A stretch of DNA of 64,000 nucleotides, from NCBI GenBank assembly GCA_031415375.1, contig JANORP010000208.1, forward strand, positions 1-64,000. The letters run 5' to 3'. The position numbers and the translations under genes are program-made. This DNA is from JADKCL01 sp031415375 (GTDB lineage Bacteria; Bacteroidota; Bacteroidia; J057; JADKCL01). Of this stretch, positions 44,082-52,874 are shown in pieces (the stretch's first letter is position 1; every line of letters begins with the position of its first letter). Under the pieces are notes generated by a model, which was not told where the DNA came from, made no database searches, and saw only the letters and a list, made by a program, of their open reading frames with translations.

Positions 44082-45131
44082 TCATTCCTTAAAATGATTC
44101 CAACCTTGTGCCTTTACCGGCACCATCGTTCCATTTGCTGTGATCAAATGCACCCCCGCTTCTTCCTCCACCATGTGCCCAATGATGGTGATACCCTTCA
44201 TTGTCTTGATCTTATCATAATTTTCGAGTGCCACAGTAAACAGCAACTCATAGTCCTCACCGCCATTCATCGCCATGGTGAGACCAGGTATTTTCATATC
44301 CTCGGCCACAAGCATCGTTTCGTGATCGATTGGCAACTTATCCTCGTAAAAAGTTGCGCCTTTTTTGCTCAGTTTGGTGAGATGAAGCAAGTCACTCGCC
44401 AAACCATCGCTCAGATCGATCATCGATGTCGGCTTGATGCCTTGCTCGCGCAACATCCGAATCACATCGGCTCTTGCCTCTGGCTTGAGTTGCCGACCCA
44501 CGACATAATCGCGGCCCACCAAATCAGGCTGCAGCGCAGCATTCTTCAGGAAAACCGCCTTTTCACGTTCCAAGACTTGCAAGCCGGCATAAGCCCCTCC
44601 CAGATCACCCGAAACGCACAACAAGTCGTGCTCTTGCGCACCAGATCGATAGACAATGTCTTTTTTATCGGCTTTCCCAATCGCAGTCACACTCACGAGC
44701 AAACCCATGCGGCTGCTTGATGTATCACCACCGAGGAGATCGACGTCATAGTGTTGACACGCAATCTGCACGCCCTCGTAGAACTCGTCCAGTGCCTCAA
44801 CGGTAAATCGACTGCTGATCGCAACCGATACCGTGATCCCAAATGGCTTGGCATTCATCGCATAGATGTCGCTGAGATTCACGACCACTGCCTTGTAGCC
44901 GAGATGTTTCATCGGCACATAACGCAGGTCAAAATGCACAGCTTCCACCAACAGATCGGTCGTGACTACGTGCACTTCCTTGTCATTGATGGCATATACC
45001 GCTGCATCATCACCGATCCCCTTCAACACATCGGGGTTATGAACCACAAATTCTCGGGTGAGGTGATCTATCAGCCCAAACTCTCCCAATCGCGAAATGG
45101 GCGTCAGGTCTTGCGCGCTCTCTTCAAACAT
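44082..45131 (-). CDS. thiL: Thiamine-monophosphate kinase
   Basis: 349 residues from ATG 45131; a GTG lies two codons upstream. The N-terminal LGEFGLIDHLT and GIGDDAAVY with metal-binding aspartates, VVVNLSDIYAMNAKP, LLGGDTSSSRMG and MIDLSDGLASDLLHL are ThiL signatures. It phosphorylates thiamine monophosphate to the pyrophosphate coenzyme. Other thiamine genes are absent here. It is upstream of xth and downstream of nadA on the same strand, a cofactor-and-repair operon. Confidence 0.94.
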   Translation of the reverse strand: MFEESAQDLTPISRLGEFGLIDHLTREFVVHNPDVLKGIGDDAAVYAINDKEVHVVTTDLLVEAVHFDLRYVPMKHLGYKAVVVNLSDIYAMNAKPFGITVSVAISSRFTVEALDEFYEGVQIACQHYDVDLLGGDTSSSRMGLLVSVTAIGKADKKDIVYRSGAQEHDLLCVSGDLGGAYAGLQVLEREKAVFLKNAALQPDLVGRDYVVGRQLKPEARADVIRMLREQGIKPTSMIDLSDGLASDLLHLTKLSKKGATFYEDKLPIDHETMLVAEDMKIPGLTMAMNGGEDYELLFTVALENYDKIKTMKGITIIGHMVEEEAGVHLITANGTMVPVKAQGWNHFKE

Positions 45132-45170
45132 ATCCACAAAGATAGGGCAAAAATGCGTTCGCCCGACGCA

Positions 45171-46181
45171 TCAAAGTCCCAACCTCGCGCTGATCTCCAA
45201 CATGCGCTGTATCGGCACCAAAGCCAGCGATCTGAGGGGCTCTGCGACATCCACTTCAGGCATGCCGTACTTCAAGCAAAGATAAACCTTCTCCAACGTA
45301 TTGAGCTTCATGTGAGGACAATCATTGCAAGCACATGTACCAGTATTCGGCGCAGCAATAAAATTTTTCTGAGGGCTGGCTTTTTCCATCTGATGGATGA
45401 TGCCCGACTCCGTCACGACGATGAACGTCTCAGCCTTGTCTTTCTTCGTGAAGTTGAGCAGGCCGCTTGTGCTGCCGATGTAGTCCGCGATCTCCAAGAC
45501 TTGTTCCTCACATTCTGGGTGAGCGATGACCTTCGCACCAGGATGCCGCAGCTGCAACTCCGCCAATTTCTTACGGGAAAAAATCTCATGCACCATGCAA
45601 GCGCCGTCCCAAAGCACCATGTTGCGCCCGGTGAGCTTGTTGATGTAGGCTCCCAAGTTTTTGTCGGGCGCAAAAATGAGGGGTTGGTCTTTGGGGAAAC
45701 TCTCCACAATGCCCACCGCATTTGTACTCGTCACCACCACATCGCTCAATGCCTTGAGTCCAGCTGAGCAGTTGATATACGTCACGACCTTATGCTCAGG
45801 ATATTGCAGCTTGAAGGCAGCAAAATCGGCGGGTGGGCAACTGTCGCTGAGTGAGCAGCCCGCATTGAGATCCGGGAGCAAAACAGTTTTGGCAGGGTTG
45901 ATAATCTTGGCAGTCTCGGCCATGAAATGCACGCCGGCGAAGAGTATGACATCGGCCTTCGTCTTGGCAGCCTCCTGCGCCAATCCCAAACTATCGCCTA
46001 CAAAATCTGCAATGTCCTGAATATCTGGCTCTTGGTAGTAGTGAGCCAGCAAAACTGCGTTTTTTTTCTGCTTGAGCTGCTTGATCTCCGCAAAAAGATC
46101 CAAACTTGGATCGACATCCAAATCCAAGAAGCCAATTCGCTTCACTGCCTTGATCTGTTCTTGATTCACATTAATAATCAT
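45171..46181 (-). CDS. nadA: Quinolinate synthase A
   Basis: 336 residues. It condenses iminoaspartate with dihydroxyacetone phosphate to quinolinate in NAD synthesis and carries a [4Fe-4S] cluster. Ligand cysteines by position: Cys109 (NAGCSLSD), Cys195 (DGACMVHE) and Cys288 (CACNDCPHM). LLAHYYQEPDIQDIADFVGDSLGLAQEA is the substrate-binding start. No nadB or nadC is adjacent. It is the last leftward gene before the candidate replication origin. Confidence 0.95.
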   Translation of the reverse strand: MIINVNQEQIKAVKRIGFLDLDVDPSLDLFAEIKQLKQKKNAVLLAHYYQEPDIQDIADFVGDSLGLAQEAAKTKADVILFAGVHFMAETAKIINPAKTVLLPDLNAGCSLSDSCPPADFAAFKLQYPEHKVVTYINCSAGLKALSDVVVTSTNAVGIVESFPKDQPLIFAPDKNLGAYINKLTGRNMVLWDGACMVHEIFSRKKLAELQLRHPGAKVIAHPECEEQVLEIADYIGSTSGLLNFTKKDKAETFIVVTESGIIHQMEKASPQKNFIAAPNTGTCACNDCPHMKLNTLEKVYLCLKYGMPEVDVAEPLRSLALVPIQRMLEISARLGL

Positions 46182-46641
46182 GTTTTAAATATCTTAAAAA
46201 ATTTGTAGTAGTTGTATAGGTGTGGATTGTGTTCAAAAGTAATTTTCAAGACGCTTGAATTTCTCACTACTCACATTCCAGAAATCTTATTCACATTTTA
46301 GTAAGAATTAATTGATTCATTGTGAATGCATTGGACTACATGATCCACATACCCACATGAAGTGGGGCATTGGCACATCGGGATAAGTTTTTTGCGTGGA
46401 CAGCGTGCAAAGAATGTGGGTAAATGAGGCTTCATCCACAGCCCTGTGGATAGCGAAAATGGGAAATGCACACATGCTAGCGCCATTGCAATTGCAAACC
46501 GAGTTATCAGATTTCATCCACACACTTATCAAGACTTTTGCACCAAAACCTGTGGAATTCTTAGTAATACTAATCAGGACTTTACAAGACTTATCGTTTC
46601 CTTTGTGGATAACGAAATCGGCCCCAAGAGGGTTCAAAGAT
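46182..46641. other. Candidate chromosomal replication origin (oriC)
   Basis: 460 bp without a gene between divergent nadA and mnmH. The left 140 bp is strongly AT-rich. DnaA boxes (TTATNCACA): perfect at 46287-46295 and, inverted, at 46604-46612. One-mismatch copies are at 46341-46349, 46432-46440, 46445-46453 (inverted) and 46514-46522; weaker copies are at 46221, 46321 and 46551. Leftward genes end and rightward genes begin here, and three parS-like sites lie 8 kb away. dnaA is not next to it, which is common in Bacteroidota. Not proven without skew or experimental data. Confidence 0.65.
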
Positions 46642-47679
46642 ATGGTAAAGACGGTCGCAGCGGAAGAGTTTGTAAAATTGTCATGGCTGTTGCCAGTGTT
46701 GGATGTGCGCTCGCCTGGCGAGTTTCGATTAGGACATTTGCCTGGCGCTATCAGCTTTCCCCTTTTTGACGATGGCGAACGGGCCGAGGTGGGAACGCTT
46801 TACAAACAGATGGGACAGCATCAAGCTGTCCAACGTGGTTTGGAGATCGTAGGCGGCAAGATGAAAGAGATGTTTGTGCAGGGCATGGGTCACGCCAGAG
46901 AGGGAAAGATCATGGTGCATTGTTGGCGTGGCGGCAAGCGCAGCGAGTCGGTTGCCAATCTCTTGTCGGTCGCTGGTCTCGACGTAAGCCTGTTGCAAGG
47001 AGGCTACAAAGCCTATCGCAATTGGGTGCTGGATACATATCAGGAGCCGCACAAGTTGTTGGTGCTCGGCGGACTCACAGGATCGGGCAAAACTAGGATT
47101 TTGCACCATCTGCAAGCCCAGGGCCAGGCGATGATGGATATCGAAGCCCATGCGGCCCATCGCGGGTCGGCCTTCGGCCGACTAGGACAGACGACTTACA
47201 CCTCACCGCAACAATTTGAAAATGGCATGGCTCAAGATTTAGCCATTATGAAGGGCAGGTATATTTGGATCGAGGACGAAAGCCGGGTATTGGGCAGTCT
47301 TTCATTGCCACAAGGATTTTGGGACCAAAAGCAGGCTGCCCCAGTTTTTTATGTTGAAATTCCAGACGAGGATCGTAAGCGCATGCTTTTGGAGGACTAT
47401 GGTGCGCAGGACCATGAAGGCATCGCAGCATCCATCCGTAAAATATCAAACAGCTTGGGTGGCTTGCGCACCCAGCAGGCCCTAGATGCCCTTGCTGCCA
47501 ATGATGGCGAGACCCTCACCGACATGCTGCTTGCCTATTATGACAAGCTTTACCGTAACTCACTAGGTGTGAAGCCAACAGGTGCGGTTTACCTGTTGAA
47601 ATTTGAGCGCTTCGACTTGGACGAGATCGCAGCCACCCTGCTGGCCAAGGCCACCGAACTGGGTTTTGCGGTATCGTAG
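46642..47679 (+). CDS. mnmH: tRNA 2-selenouridine synthase
   Basis: 345 residues from ATG 46642 (MVKTVAAEEFV), chosen because the 82-residue upstream extension translates the DnaA-box region and is unlike the family. Rhodanese domain first: DVRSPGEFRLGHLPGAISFPLFDDGERAEVGTLYKQ and catalytic Cys94 (HCWRGGKRS). A P-loop domain follows with GGLTGSGKT (143-151) and the HRGSAFGRL and WIEDESRVLGS blocks. It replaces sulfur with selenium at the wobble thiouridine of some tRNAs, via a geranylated intermediate. No selD is seen here. Confidence 0.93.
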   Translation: MVKTVAAEEFVKLSWLLPVLDVRSPGEFRLGHLPGAISFPLFDDGERAEVGTLYKQMGQHQAVQRGLEIVGGKMKEMFVQGMGHAREGKIMVHCWRGGKRSESVANLLSVAGLDVSLLQGGYKAYRNWVLDTYQEPHKLLVLGGLTGSGKTRILHHLQAQGQAMMDIEAHAAHRGSAFGRLGQTTYTSPQQFENGMAQDLAIMKGRYIWIEDESRVLGSLSLPQGFWDQKQAAPVFYVEIPDEDRKRMLLEDYGAQDHEGIAASIRKISNSLGGLRTQQALDALAANDGETLTDMLLAYYDKLYRNSLGVKPTGAVYLLKFERFDLDEIAATLLAKATELGFAVS

Positions 47680-47871
47680 CAAGCACACTATATATATGTG
47701 TGACAGATCCCATAGTTTCTGGTGCGGGACTAAATATGGATGATGGCTTAAGCAATCACATAGAAGAGCTTCCTCCCAGCGCCAGAACCTCAAAAAACAA
47801 GATTCAGACTTCAACCCTTGGCCCGATTTGTGTGAGAAATATGAACCAAAGGGAATGATCCTGTAAACCGC

Positions 47872-47902
47872 TTTTAGCTGTGCAAGAAACCACTTAAATT
47901 TG
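47872..47902 (+). promoter_or_regulatory. Promoter of the phospholipase C-like gene
   Basis: TTT (47872-47874), a 20-bp spacer and TAAATTTG (47895-47902) fit the Bacteroidota -33/-7 pattern. The implied start near 47909 favours the ATG at 47924 over the one at 47906. Confidence 0.5.
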
Positions 47903-47923
47903 ATCATGATCCATCGCTCCGGA

Positions 47924-49048
47924 ATGAAGTCACTGCCGTCCAAATTTGTGCCTTGCCTCATGGTCCTCCTTTTCTTGGTGGCTGGGCACACCTCAGTCAA
48001 GGCTTGGGGTTTTTGGGCCCACCAGCGCATCAATCGCATGGCCGTGTTTACGTTGCCGCCCGAGATGCTGGGGTTCTTCAAGAAAAACATCGAATACCTC
48101 ACCGATCATGCCGTCGATCCCGACATGCGGCGCTATGCGATCGAGGGAGAGGCGGCACGACACTACATCGACGTCGATCATTACGGCACTTATCCATTTG
48201 AAAATGTGCCTCGCAAATGGCAAGATGCCGTGGAAAAATTTACCGAGGACTCCCTTATGTCCTATGGCATTGTGCCATGGCATATTTACAAACACTATTT
48301 TTGGCTGGTGGATGCATTTCGTGCCGAGGACCCCGCCAAGATCCTCAAATCAGCAGCAGACATCGGCCACTACATCGCCGACTCCAATGTGCCCTTGCAC
48401 ACGACAGAAAATTACAATGGCCAGTTTACGGGGCAAAAAGGCATTCACGGCCTTTGGGAATCCCGGCTCGTGGAGCTGTTTGCCAACGATTATGATTTTT
48501 TCATTGGGCGTAGCCGATATTTCACGGATTTGCAAACAGAGACTTGGCGCTGGGTTTTGGAATCGCACCTGGCGCTCGACTCGGTGCTGAGTTTTGAGAA
48601 AAAACTCACCGAGACCATGCCCAGTGATCAGAAATACAGCTTTGAAAACCGCAACAATGCCTTGGTCAAGGCCTATTCCAAAGCTTTTTGCACAGCCTAC
48701 CACGAGATGCTCGCTGGCATGGTCGAGCGTCGCATGCGTGGCTCGATCTTGCGTGTGGGCAGCGTATGGTATTCTGCCTGGATCGATGCTGGCCAACCCG
48801 ACTTGAAAAAGCTTCTGGAAAAGCCCGTCGTCGAGGAAAAAGAAGAAAAGGACCCGAAAATCAAAATTACCGACCGAGAGTCGGGCGATGTGGGAGCCAT
48901 TTTGGATCCCAAAGAAATGCTCTTTGGGGCATGCTGTGGGCACCGCATGGGTCCATGCCATGAGACGATGCCCAAACTCGACAGCTGTACACCCGCTTCA
49001 GCCCCCAGTCAAGCCGTCGAAAACCACCACCATGGAGGAGAACATTGA
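47924..49048 (+). CDS. Zinc-dependent phospholipase C / S1-P1-type secreted protein
   Basis: 374 residues from ATG 47924. Signal peptide about 1-27 so that mature protein begins WGFWAHQRINRMAVF; in the zinc phospholipase C / P1 nuclease fold the N-terminal Trp and a following His bind zinc. Further zinc-ligand segments: GHYIADSNVPLHTTENYNGQ and GIHGLWESR. The hydrolysed substrate could be phospholipid or nucleic acid. The C-terminal 60 residues are unusual, with GACCGHRMGPCHETMP and a final HHHGGEH, a likely extra metal-binding tail. Confidence 0.78.
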   Translation: MKSLPSKFVPCLMVLLFLVAGHTSVKAWGFWAHQRINRMAVFTLPPEMLGFFKKNIEYLTDHAVDPDMRRYAIEGEAARHYIDVDHYGTYPFENVPRKWQDAVEKFTEDSLMSYGIVPWHIYKHYFWLVDAFRAEDPAKILKSAADIGHYIADSNVPLHTTENYNGQFTGQKGIHGLWESRLVELFANDYDFFIGRSRYFTDLQTETWRWVLESHLALDSVLSFEKKLTETMPSDQKYSFENRNNALVKAYSKAFCTAYHEMLAGMVERRMRGSILRVGSVWYSAWIDAGQPDLKKLLEKPVVEEKEEKDPKIKITDRESGDVGAILDPKEMLFGACCGHRMGPCHETMPKLDSCTPASAPSQAVENHHHGGEH

Positions 49049-49114
49049 AAAAAGGCTCATTTCGCTGCAGAAACAACGATATATCAGCGTAATTTAGGCG
49101 CAGTGATTACGTTG

Positions 49115-50152
49115 ATGAAAAGAATGACACCAACTTTGTTTGTCGCACGCCGCGCCGCAACCTGGCGCTGCGCTCTATTAGTCTGCTGCCTACTGAGCGG
49201 TCTATCGCCGCACAAGGCGCTTGCACAAGATCGACTGCAAGCCCTTTACAAGCCACAATCGATTCAGAAGCATGCCATCACGTCGATCACCGTCGAGCTC
49301 TATGCAGTGCAAGGAGGTCTCGACTCGACCAAACTCGCCGTGATCGATCCCGATTACCGCGAGCGCCTAGCCTTTGATGCACAAGGTCGCCCGACGCATT
49401 ATGAGGCTACCGACATCAACATTCGCAACCACGGCACAGCGGGGCCACATATTTGGTCGCACTATGAATACAGCGACAGCAGCGGAAGCAGCCATCGCCA
49501 TGACAGCACCGTCTTCGGTCGCTCCAGCGAGTGGCATTTTCAAAGCAACGCTGCCGGCAAACCGATGCTGGACCAAATGCTGCTGCCAGACCAAGAAGCC
49601 GTGAGCATACAACGCGAATACCTCTATGATCCTAAAGGACGTCTGCACAAGATCAAAACCAATCGCAACCGCGCCGCCGAGGGGCTGAGCGACGATTGTA
49701 ACTGGATATTTTATGTCCACGACAACCAGAGCTTCAACGCGACCTCGCTCTCACCGCAAGACATGGCGCGCTGCACTTGCAGTTTGGAGTACTTGGACGA
49801 CCAAGGACGACCGGTGCGCAAGGCAATCTATGACTCCACGGGCACAATCTCGCAAACCATGTTGCTCACATATGACCGCACCGACAAGCCGATCAGATTG
49901 GAATCGCTTGATGGCACAGGCAAGGTGCTGCATGCCTGGGCCGATGTGATCTATGGACGCAATGGTTTGGTAACGTTAGAAGTCAATGCACAACCAGGAT
50001 CAGATCTCGGTACACTTCATCGCTTGGGCATCTTGGGGCAAAGCTTTGTGATGGATCATTGGGCGGATTGGCGGCTCTTGCGCGAAATCAGGATAAAGCT
50101 AGCGGGCAATGAAACCGCACGCTATGTATTCAGCTATGCACAGCAGAAGTAG
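49115..50152 (+). CDS. Exported YD-repeat-like protein
   Basis: 345 residues from ATG 49115; a GTG four codons upstream is possible. Signal peptide about 1-38, ending KALAQ. The mature part has degenerate YD-like units: LAFDAQGRPTHYEAT, YLYDPKGRLHKIKT, LEYLDDQGRPVRKAIYDSTG, LLTYDRTDKPIRLESLDGTGKV. Same type as the protein at 18390. Function unknown. Its 3' end overlaps the convergent kdtA end by 23 bp. Confidence 0.6.
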   Translation: MKRMTPTLFVARRAATWRCALLVCCLLSGLSPHKALAQDRLQALYKPQSIQKHAITSITVELYAVQGGLDSTKLAVIDPDYRERLAFDAQGRPTHYEATDINIRNHGTAGPHIWSHYEYSDSSGSSHRHDSTVFGRSSEWHFQSNAAGKPMLDQMLLPDQEAVSIQREYLYDPKGRLHKIKTNRNRAAEGLSDDCNWIFYVHDNQSFNATSLSPQDMARCTCSLEYLDDQGRPVRKAIYDSTGTISQTMLLTYDRTDKPIRLESLDGTGKVLHAWADVIYGRNGLVTLEVNAQPGSDLGTLHRLGILGQSFVMDHWADWRLLREIRIKLAGNETARYVFSYAQQK

Positions 50153-51413
50153 GCCCGCCGCCGATCGCCAAGTTTCCCATCACGTGTAGTTTCTTCAAAA
50201 TCGCCGCCGTGGCACCCGTATGTGCCTGCATATATTGCTGGTTCGCGGCGCGGGTATGTGACAAATGGGCGGCATCGTCGAGCCAATGACGCAGCGCTGC
50301 CTGCAACTCGCTTGCTGAACTCACTGATCGGGCACCACCCGCAGCGACCAAATCGACCGCCTCTTGAAATTTATGGTAGCTGGGTCCAAAGATCACAGGG
50401 TTGCCATAGACCGCAGGCTCTTGGGTATTGTGTATGCCCACTCCAAACCCGCCACCGATATACACCAACGCTGAATAATGATAGAGCCGCGAGAGCATGC
50501 CCACATTGTCGATCCAGAGCACATCGGTCGTGATGGTGGCTGAAGACAAAGCGCTGTATTTCTGCATCTTTCCATGACCTTGGTGAATGTGATGGTCGAT
50601 GTGGCTGCCGTGAATCTCATGTGGGGCAATGATCCAGCACAAGTCAGGCGCACGCATGTGCGCGATCGTCGGCAAGACGATGGTCTCGTCTTGGGGCCAA
50701 GTGCTCCCGACCACAATGCAGCGGCGACCATTGATCCACTCGGCAATGCCTGGCACAGGCTCAAATTTGCCCGGCAACTCAGCCACACGGTCAAACCGCG
50801 TGTCACCCACAGCAGAGATGCGCTCCATCTCGCAAAAGCTTTCCAGCAAACGCAGGCTCTCCTGGTCTTGGGTGAATATCCAGCTGAAGGATTGAAATGC
50901 CAGCTTGTATTGTCGTCGCAGCAAGCTTTTGAGAAACCGACTGTCGGGCCTCACCAGTACACTCACCAGCAATTGGGGAATCTTGCGCCGATGGGATTCG
51001 GCGATCAGGTTGAGCCAGAGGTCATACTTCACATGGATGATGAGCCTGGGTTGCACGATGTCGAGAAAGACACGCGCATTGCGCGGGGTGTCCAGGGGCA
51101 GGTAGCAGACATGGTCTGCAAACGCATAATTTTTGCGCACCTCATAACCCGAGGGACTGAAAAAGGTGAGGAGAATTTTTTGCTGTGGATTCTGAGCCTT
51201 GATGGCCTCCAGCAAAGGACGGCCTTGCTCAAATTCACCCAATGACGAGCAGTGCATCCAAAGCCAATCATTTTGTGTGCCAAGCGCTTGTGCCAGGCGC
51301 TCCTCCCAGTTGTGGCGGCCCTGCACCCACAGCTTGGCCTTGCCCACAAACACAGAAGCCACCTTGACCGCCAATCCATAGGCGCTGATCCCAATGTTGT
51401 AAAGCAGATTCAT
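50130..51413 (-). CDS. kdtA: 3-deoxy-D-manno-octulosonic acid (KDO) transferase
   Basis: 427 residues from ATG 51413 (MNLLYNIGISAYGL); the upstream frame is not coding. It moves KDO from CMP-KDO to lipid A precursor at the inner membrane. N-terminal membrane-associated helix, then WMHCSSLGEFEQGRPLLEAIK with the catalytic glutamate, LLTFFSPSGYE, the middle VVGSTWPQDE and the CMP-binding YIGGGFGVGIHNTQEPAVYGNPVIFGP. This shows an LPS-type outer membrane. It lies 10 bp downstream of an outer-membrane barrel gene, probably one transcript. Confidence 0.95.
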   Translation of the reverse strand: MNLLYNIGISAYGLAVKVASVFVGKAKLWVQGRHNWEERLAQALGTQNDWLWMHCSSLGEFEQGRPLLEAIKAQNPQQKILLTFFSPSGYEVRKNYAFADHVCYLPLDTPRNARVFLDIVQPRLIIHVKYDLWLNLIAESHRRKIPQLLVSVLVRPDSRFLKSLLRRQYKLAFQSFSWIFTQDQESLRLLESFCEMERISAVGDTRFDRVAELPGKFEPVPGIAEWINGRRCIVVGSTWPQDETIVLPTIAHMRAPDLCWIIAPHEIHGSHIDHHIHQGHGKMQKYSALSSATITTDVLWIDNVGMLSRLYHYSALVYIGGGFGVGIHNTQEPAVYGNPVIFGPSYHKFQEAVDLVAAGGARSVSSASELQAALRHWLDDAAHLSHTRAANQQYMQAHTGATAAILKKLHVMGNLAIGGGPTSAVHS

Positions 51414-51423
51414 CGAGATCGGT

Positions 51424-52200
51424 CTAATAGTAATATTCGTGTTCAGGCGCTGACTCATAGATCGGAAAGGTCCATCCAACCTTGAAATTGTAAAGAAAAT
51501 CTTGGCGCTGCTGCGTATCCTTGAGGCCAGTGTCAAAATTGACACTGCGCCGACTTTGTGTAAAATTCTGGCTCAACTCCACCCCGATGAAAAAATTGGT
51601 GAAGCGATTGTTGGCAAAGTAGCGGTAACCGAAGCCCTCCACAATACCGAAACCATTTGTGAGGCGGTCGTAGCCTTTGAGATAGGGCTTGCTGAGATAA
51701 GGCACGTTGTCACCGACAGCCGCGATGCTGATCTTGTGTTGGATGAACTGCGTTCCGATCTCGACATAGGGGCCAGAATTGAGATTTTTGGTCTTGCTGA
51801 GGCTGAAAATTTTGCCGACCATGAGCGGTACGACAAAACCACGCTCAAAAAACCGCACGCTGTAAAAGCGCCCATCCGCCCCGATTGCCTTCAAATCATA
51901 GCCAGAAGAGGGACTGCCTACGATTTGTACCACATTGCGAGCCACAGCCTCCTTGACAGTATTGCCAAAGAGCAATTTGAGGCCCGAATAACCATAAAAA
52001 TTATTGGCAAACTTGATCCCGCCCTCAGCACCGATGATATGCGTCAATCCAAAACGCTTGTTCAGGTCGCCTCCCGGCTGGCCAAGATTGTAGGAAATGC
52101 TCAAATGACCCATTGTAATGGAGCTGTCTCGGACGCTCTTCTGCGCAAAAGCAGACATGCAGCCCAAGCCGATAACAAAAAATAAGATTGTGCGCTTCAT
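51424..52200 (-). CDS. Outer-membrane beta-barrel-like protein
   Basis: 258 residues from ATG 52200 (MKRTILFFVIG), giving a signal peptide ending SAFAQ (about 19). The rest reads as amphipathic strands: ISYNLGQPGGDLNKRFGLTHIIGAEGGIKF, GFVVPLMVGKIFSL, NSGPYVEIGTQFIQHKI, NRFTNFFIGVELSQNF, FLYNFKVGWTFPIYE. It is the small barrel often found beside kdtA in Bacteroidota. Ligand unknown. Divergent from the wbpD gene with 89 bp between starts. Confidence 0.7.
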   Translation of the reverse strand: MKRTILFFVIGLGCMSAFAQKSVRDSSITMGHLSISYNLGQPGGDLNKRFGLTHIIGAEGGIKFANNFYGYSGLKLLFGNTVKEAVARNVVQIVGSPSSGYDLKAIGADGRFYSVRFFERGFVVPLMVGKIFSLSKTKNLNSGPYVEIGTQFIQHKISIAAVGDNVPYLSKPYLKGYDRLTNGFGIVEGFGYRYFANNRFTNFFIGVELSQNFTQSRRSVNFDTGLKDTQQRQDFLYNFKVGWTFPIYESAPEHEYYY

Positions 52201-52289
52201 GAATGTCATTCGATTTCTGTACTTTTGAGCCTCATTGGGTAAAATTATCAATTTGCCGCACAATTCGGAAAGATCACAATCGGGCGTCG

Positions 52290-52874
52290 ATGACACAGAA
52301 CGCGGAATATTTCGCACATGAAACGGCCGTGATCGACGAGCCGGTCAAAATCGGGAAAGGCACGAAGATTTGGCACTTTTCGCACGTCAGTGCAAATGTC
52401 GAAATCGGGGAGGGCTGCAACTTCGGCCAAAACTGCTTCATCAGCAGTGGGGTCAAGCTCGGCAACAATGTCAAGGCTCAAAACAACGTCTCCATCTACA
52501 CGGGTGTCACCTGTGAAGACGACGTGTTTCTGGGCCCCTCCATGGTTTTTACCAACGTGATCAACCCCCGGAGCAATGTGAACCGCAAAGCGGAATACAT
52601 GCTCACTTATCTGGAGCGTGGCGTCACCGTTGGCGCCAATGCTACCATCGTCTGCGGCACACGCCTAGGCAAATTTGCCTTTGTGGGTGCCGGCACGGTC
52701 GTGACCAAAGACGTGCCCGCTTATGCACTCGTGACAGGTGTACCTGGGCGCATCGCAGGTTGGATGAGTGAGTACGGTCACAAATTAAAATTTGATGCAG
52801 AAGGCTTCGCCACCTGTGAAGGCAGTGGGGAGCGTTATCAAAAAATAGGTCAAACGGTTACCAAAATCGCATGA
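52290..52874 (+). CDS. wbpD: UDP-2-acetamido-3-amino-glucuronate N-acetyltransferase (WbpD-like)
   Basis: 194 residues from ATG 52290. Left-handed beta-helix of hexapeptide repeats (KIGKGTKIWHFSHVSANVEIGEGCNFGQNCFISSGVKLGNNVKAQNNVSIYTGV), FTNVINPRSNVNRK with catalytic residues, and a C-terminal arm. It acetylates the 3-amino group to make UDP-GlcNAc(3NAc)A, precursor of di-N-acetylated uronic acids in LPS. It ends inside the start of the aminotransferase gene (ATGATGA), as in wbpD-wbpE operons. The symbol follows Pseudomonas usage by homology. Confidence 0.85.
   Translation: MTQNAEYFAHETAVIDEPVKIGKGTKIWHFSHVSANVEIGEGCNFGQNCFISSGVKLGNNVKAQNNVSIYTGVTCEDDVFLGPSMVFTNVINPRSNVNRKAEYMLTYLERGVTVGANATIVCGTRLGKFAFVGAGTVVTKDVPAYALVTGVPGRIAGWMSEYGHKLKFDAEGFATCEGSGERYQKIGQTVTKIA

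Noticed and set aside
45128..45140. DnaA-box-like TGTGGATAT at the thiL start
   Set aside because: A single one-mismatch copy inside a gene start, isolated from the cluster at 46.2-46.6 kb.
46396..46641. 82-codon N-terminal extension of mnmH
   Set aside because: MnmH family proteins begin at the rhodanese domain, and this stretch consists of the DnaA-box-rich non-coding region.
47680..47870. Possible small RNA or tRNA between mnmH and the phospholipase-like gene
   Set aside because: Only a short AT-rich inverted repeat (CACAC...GTGTG) near 47690; no cloverleaf, T-loop motif or terminator.
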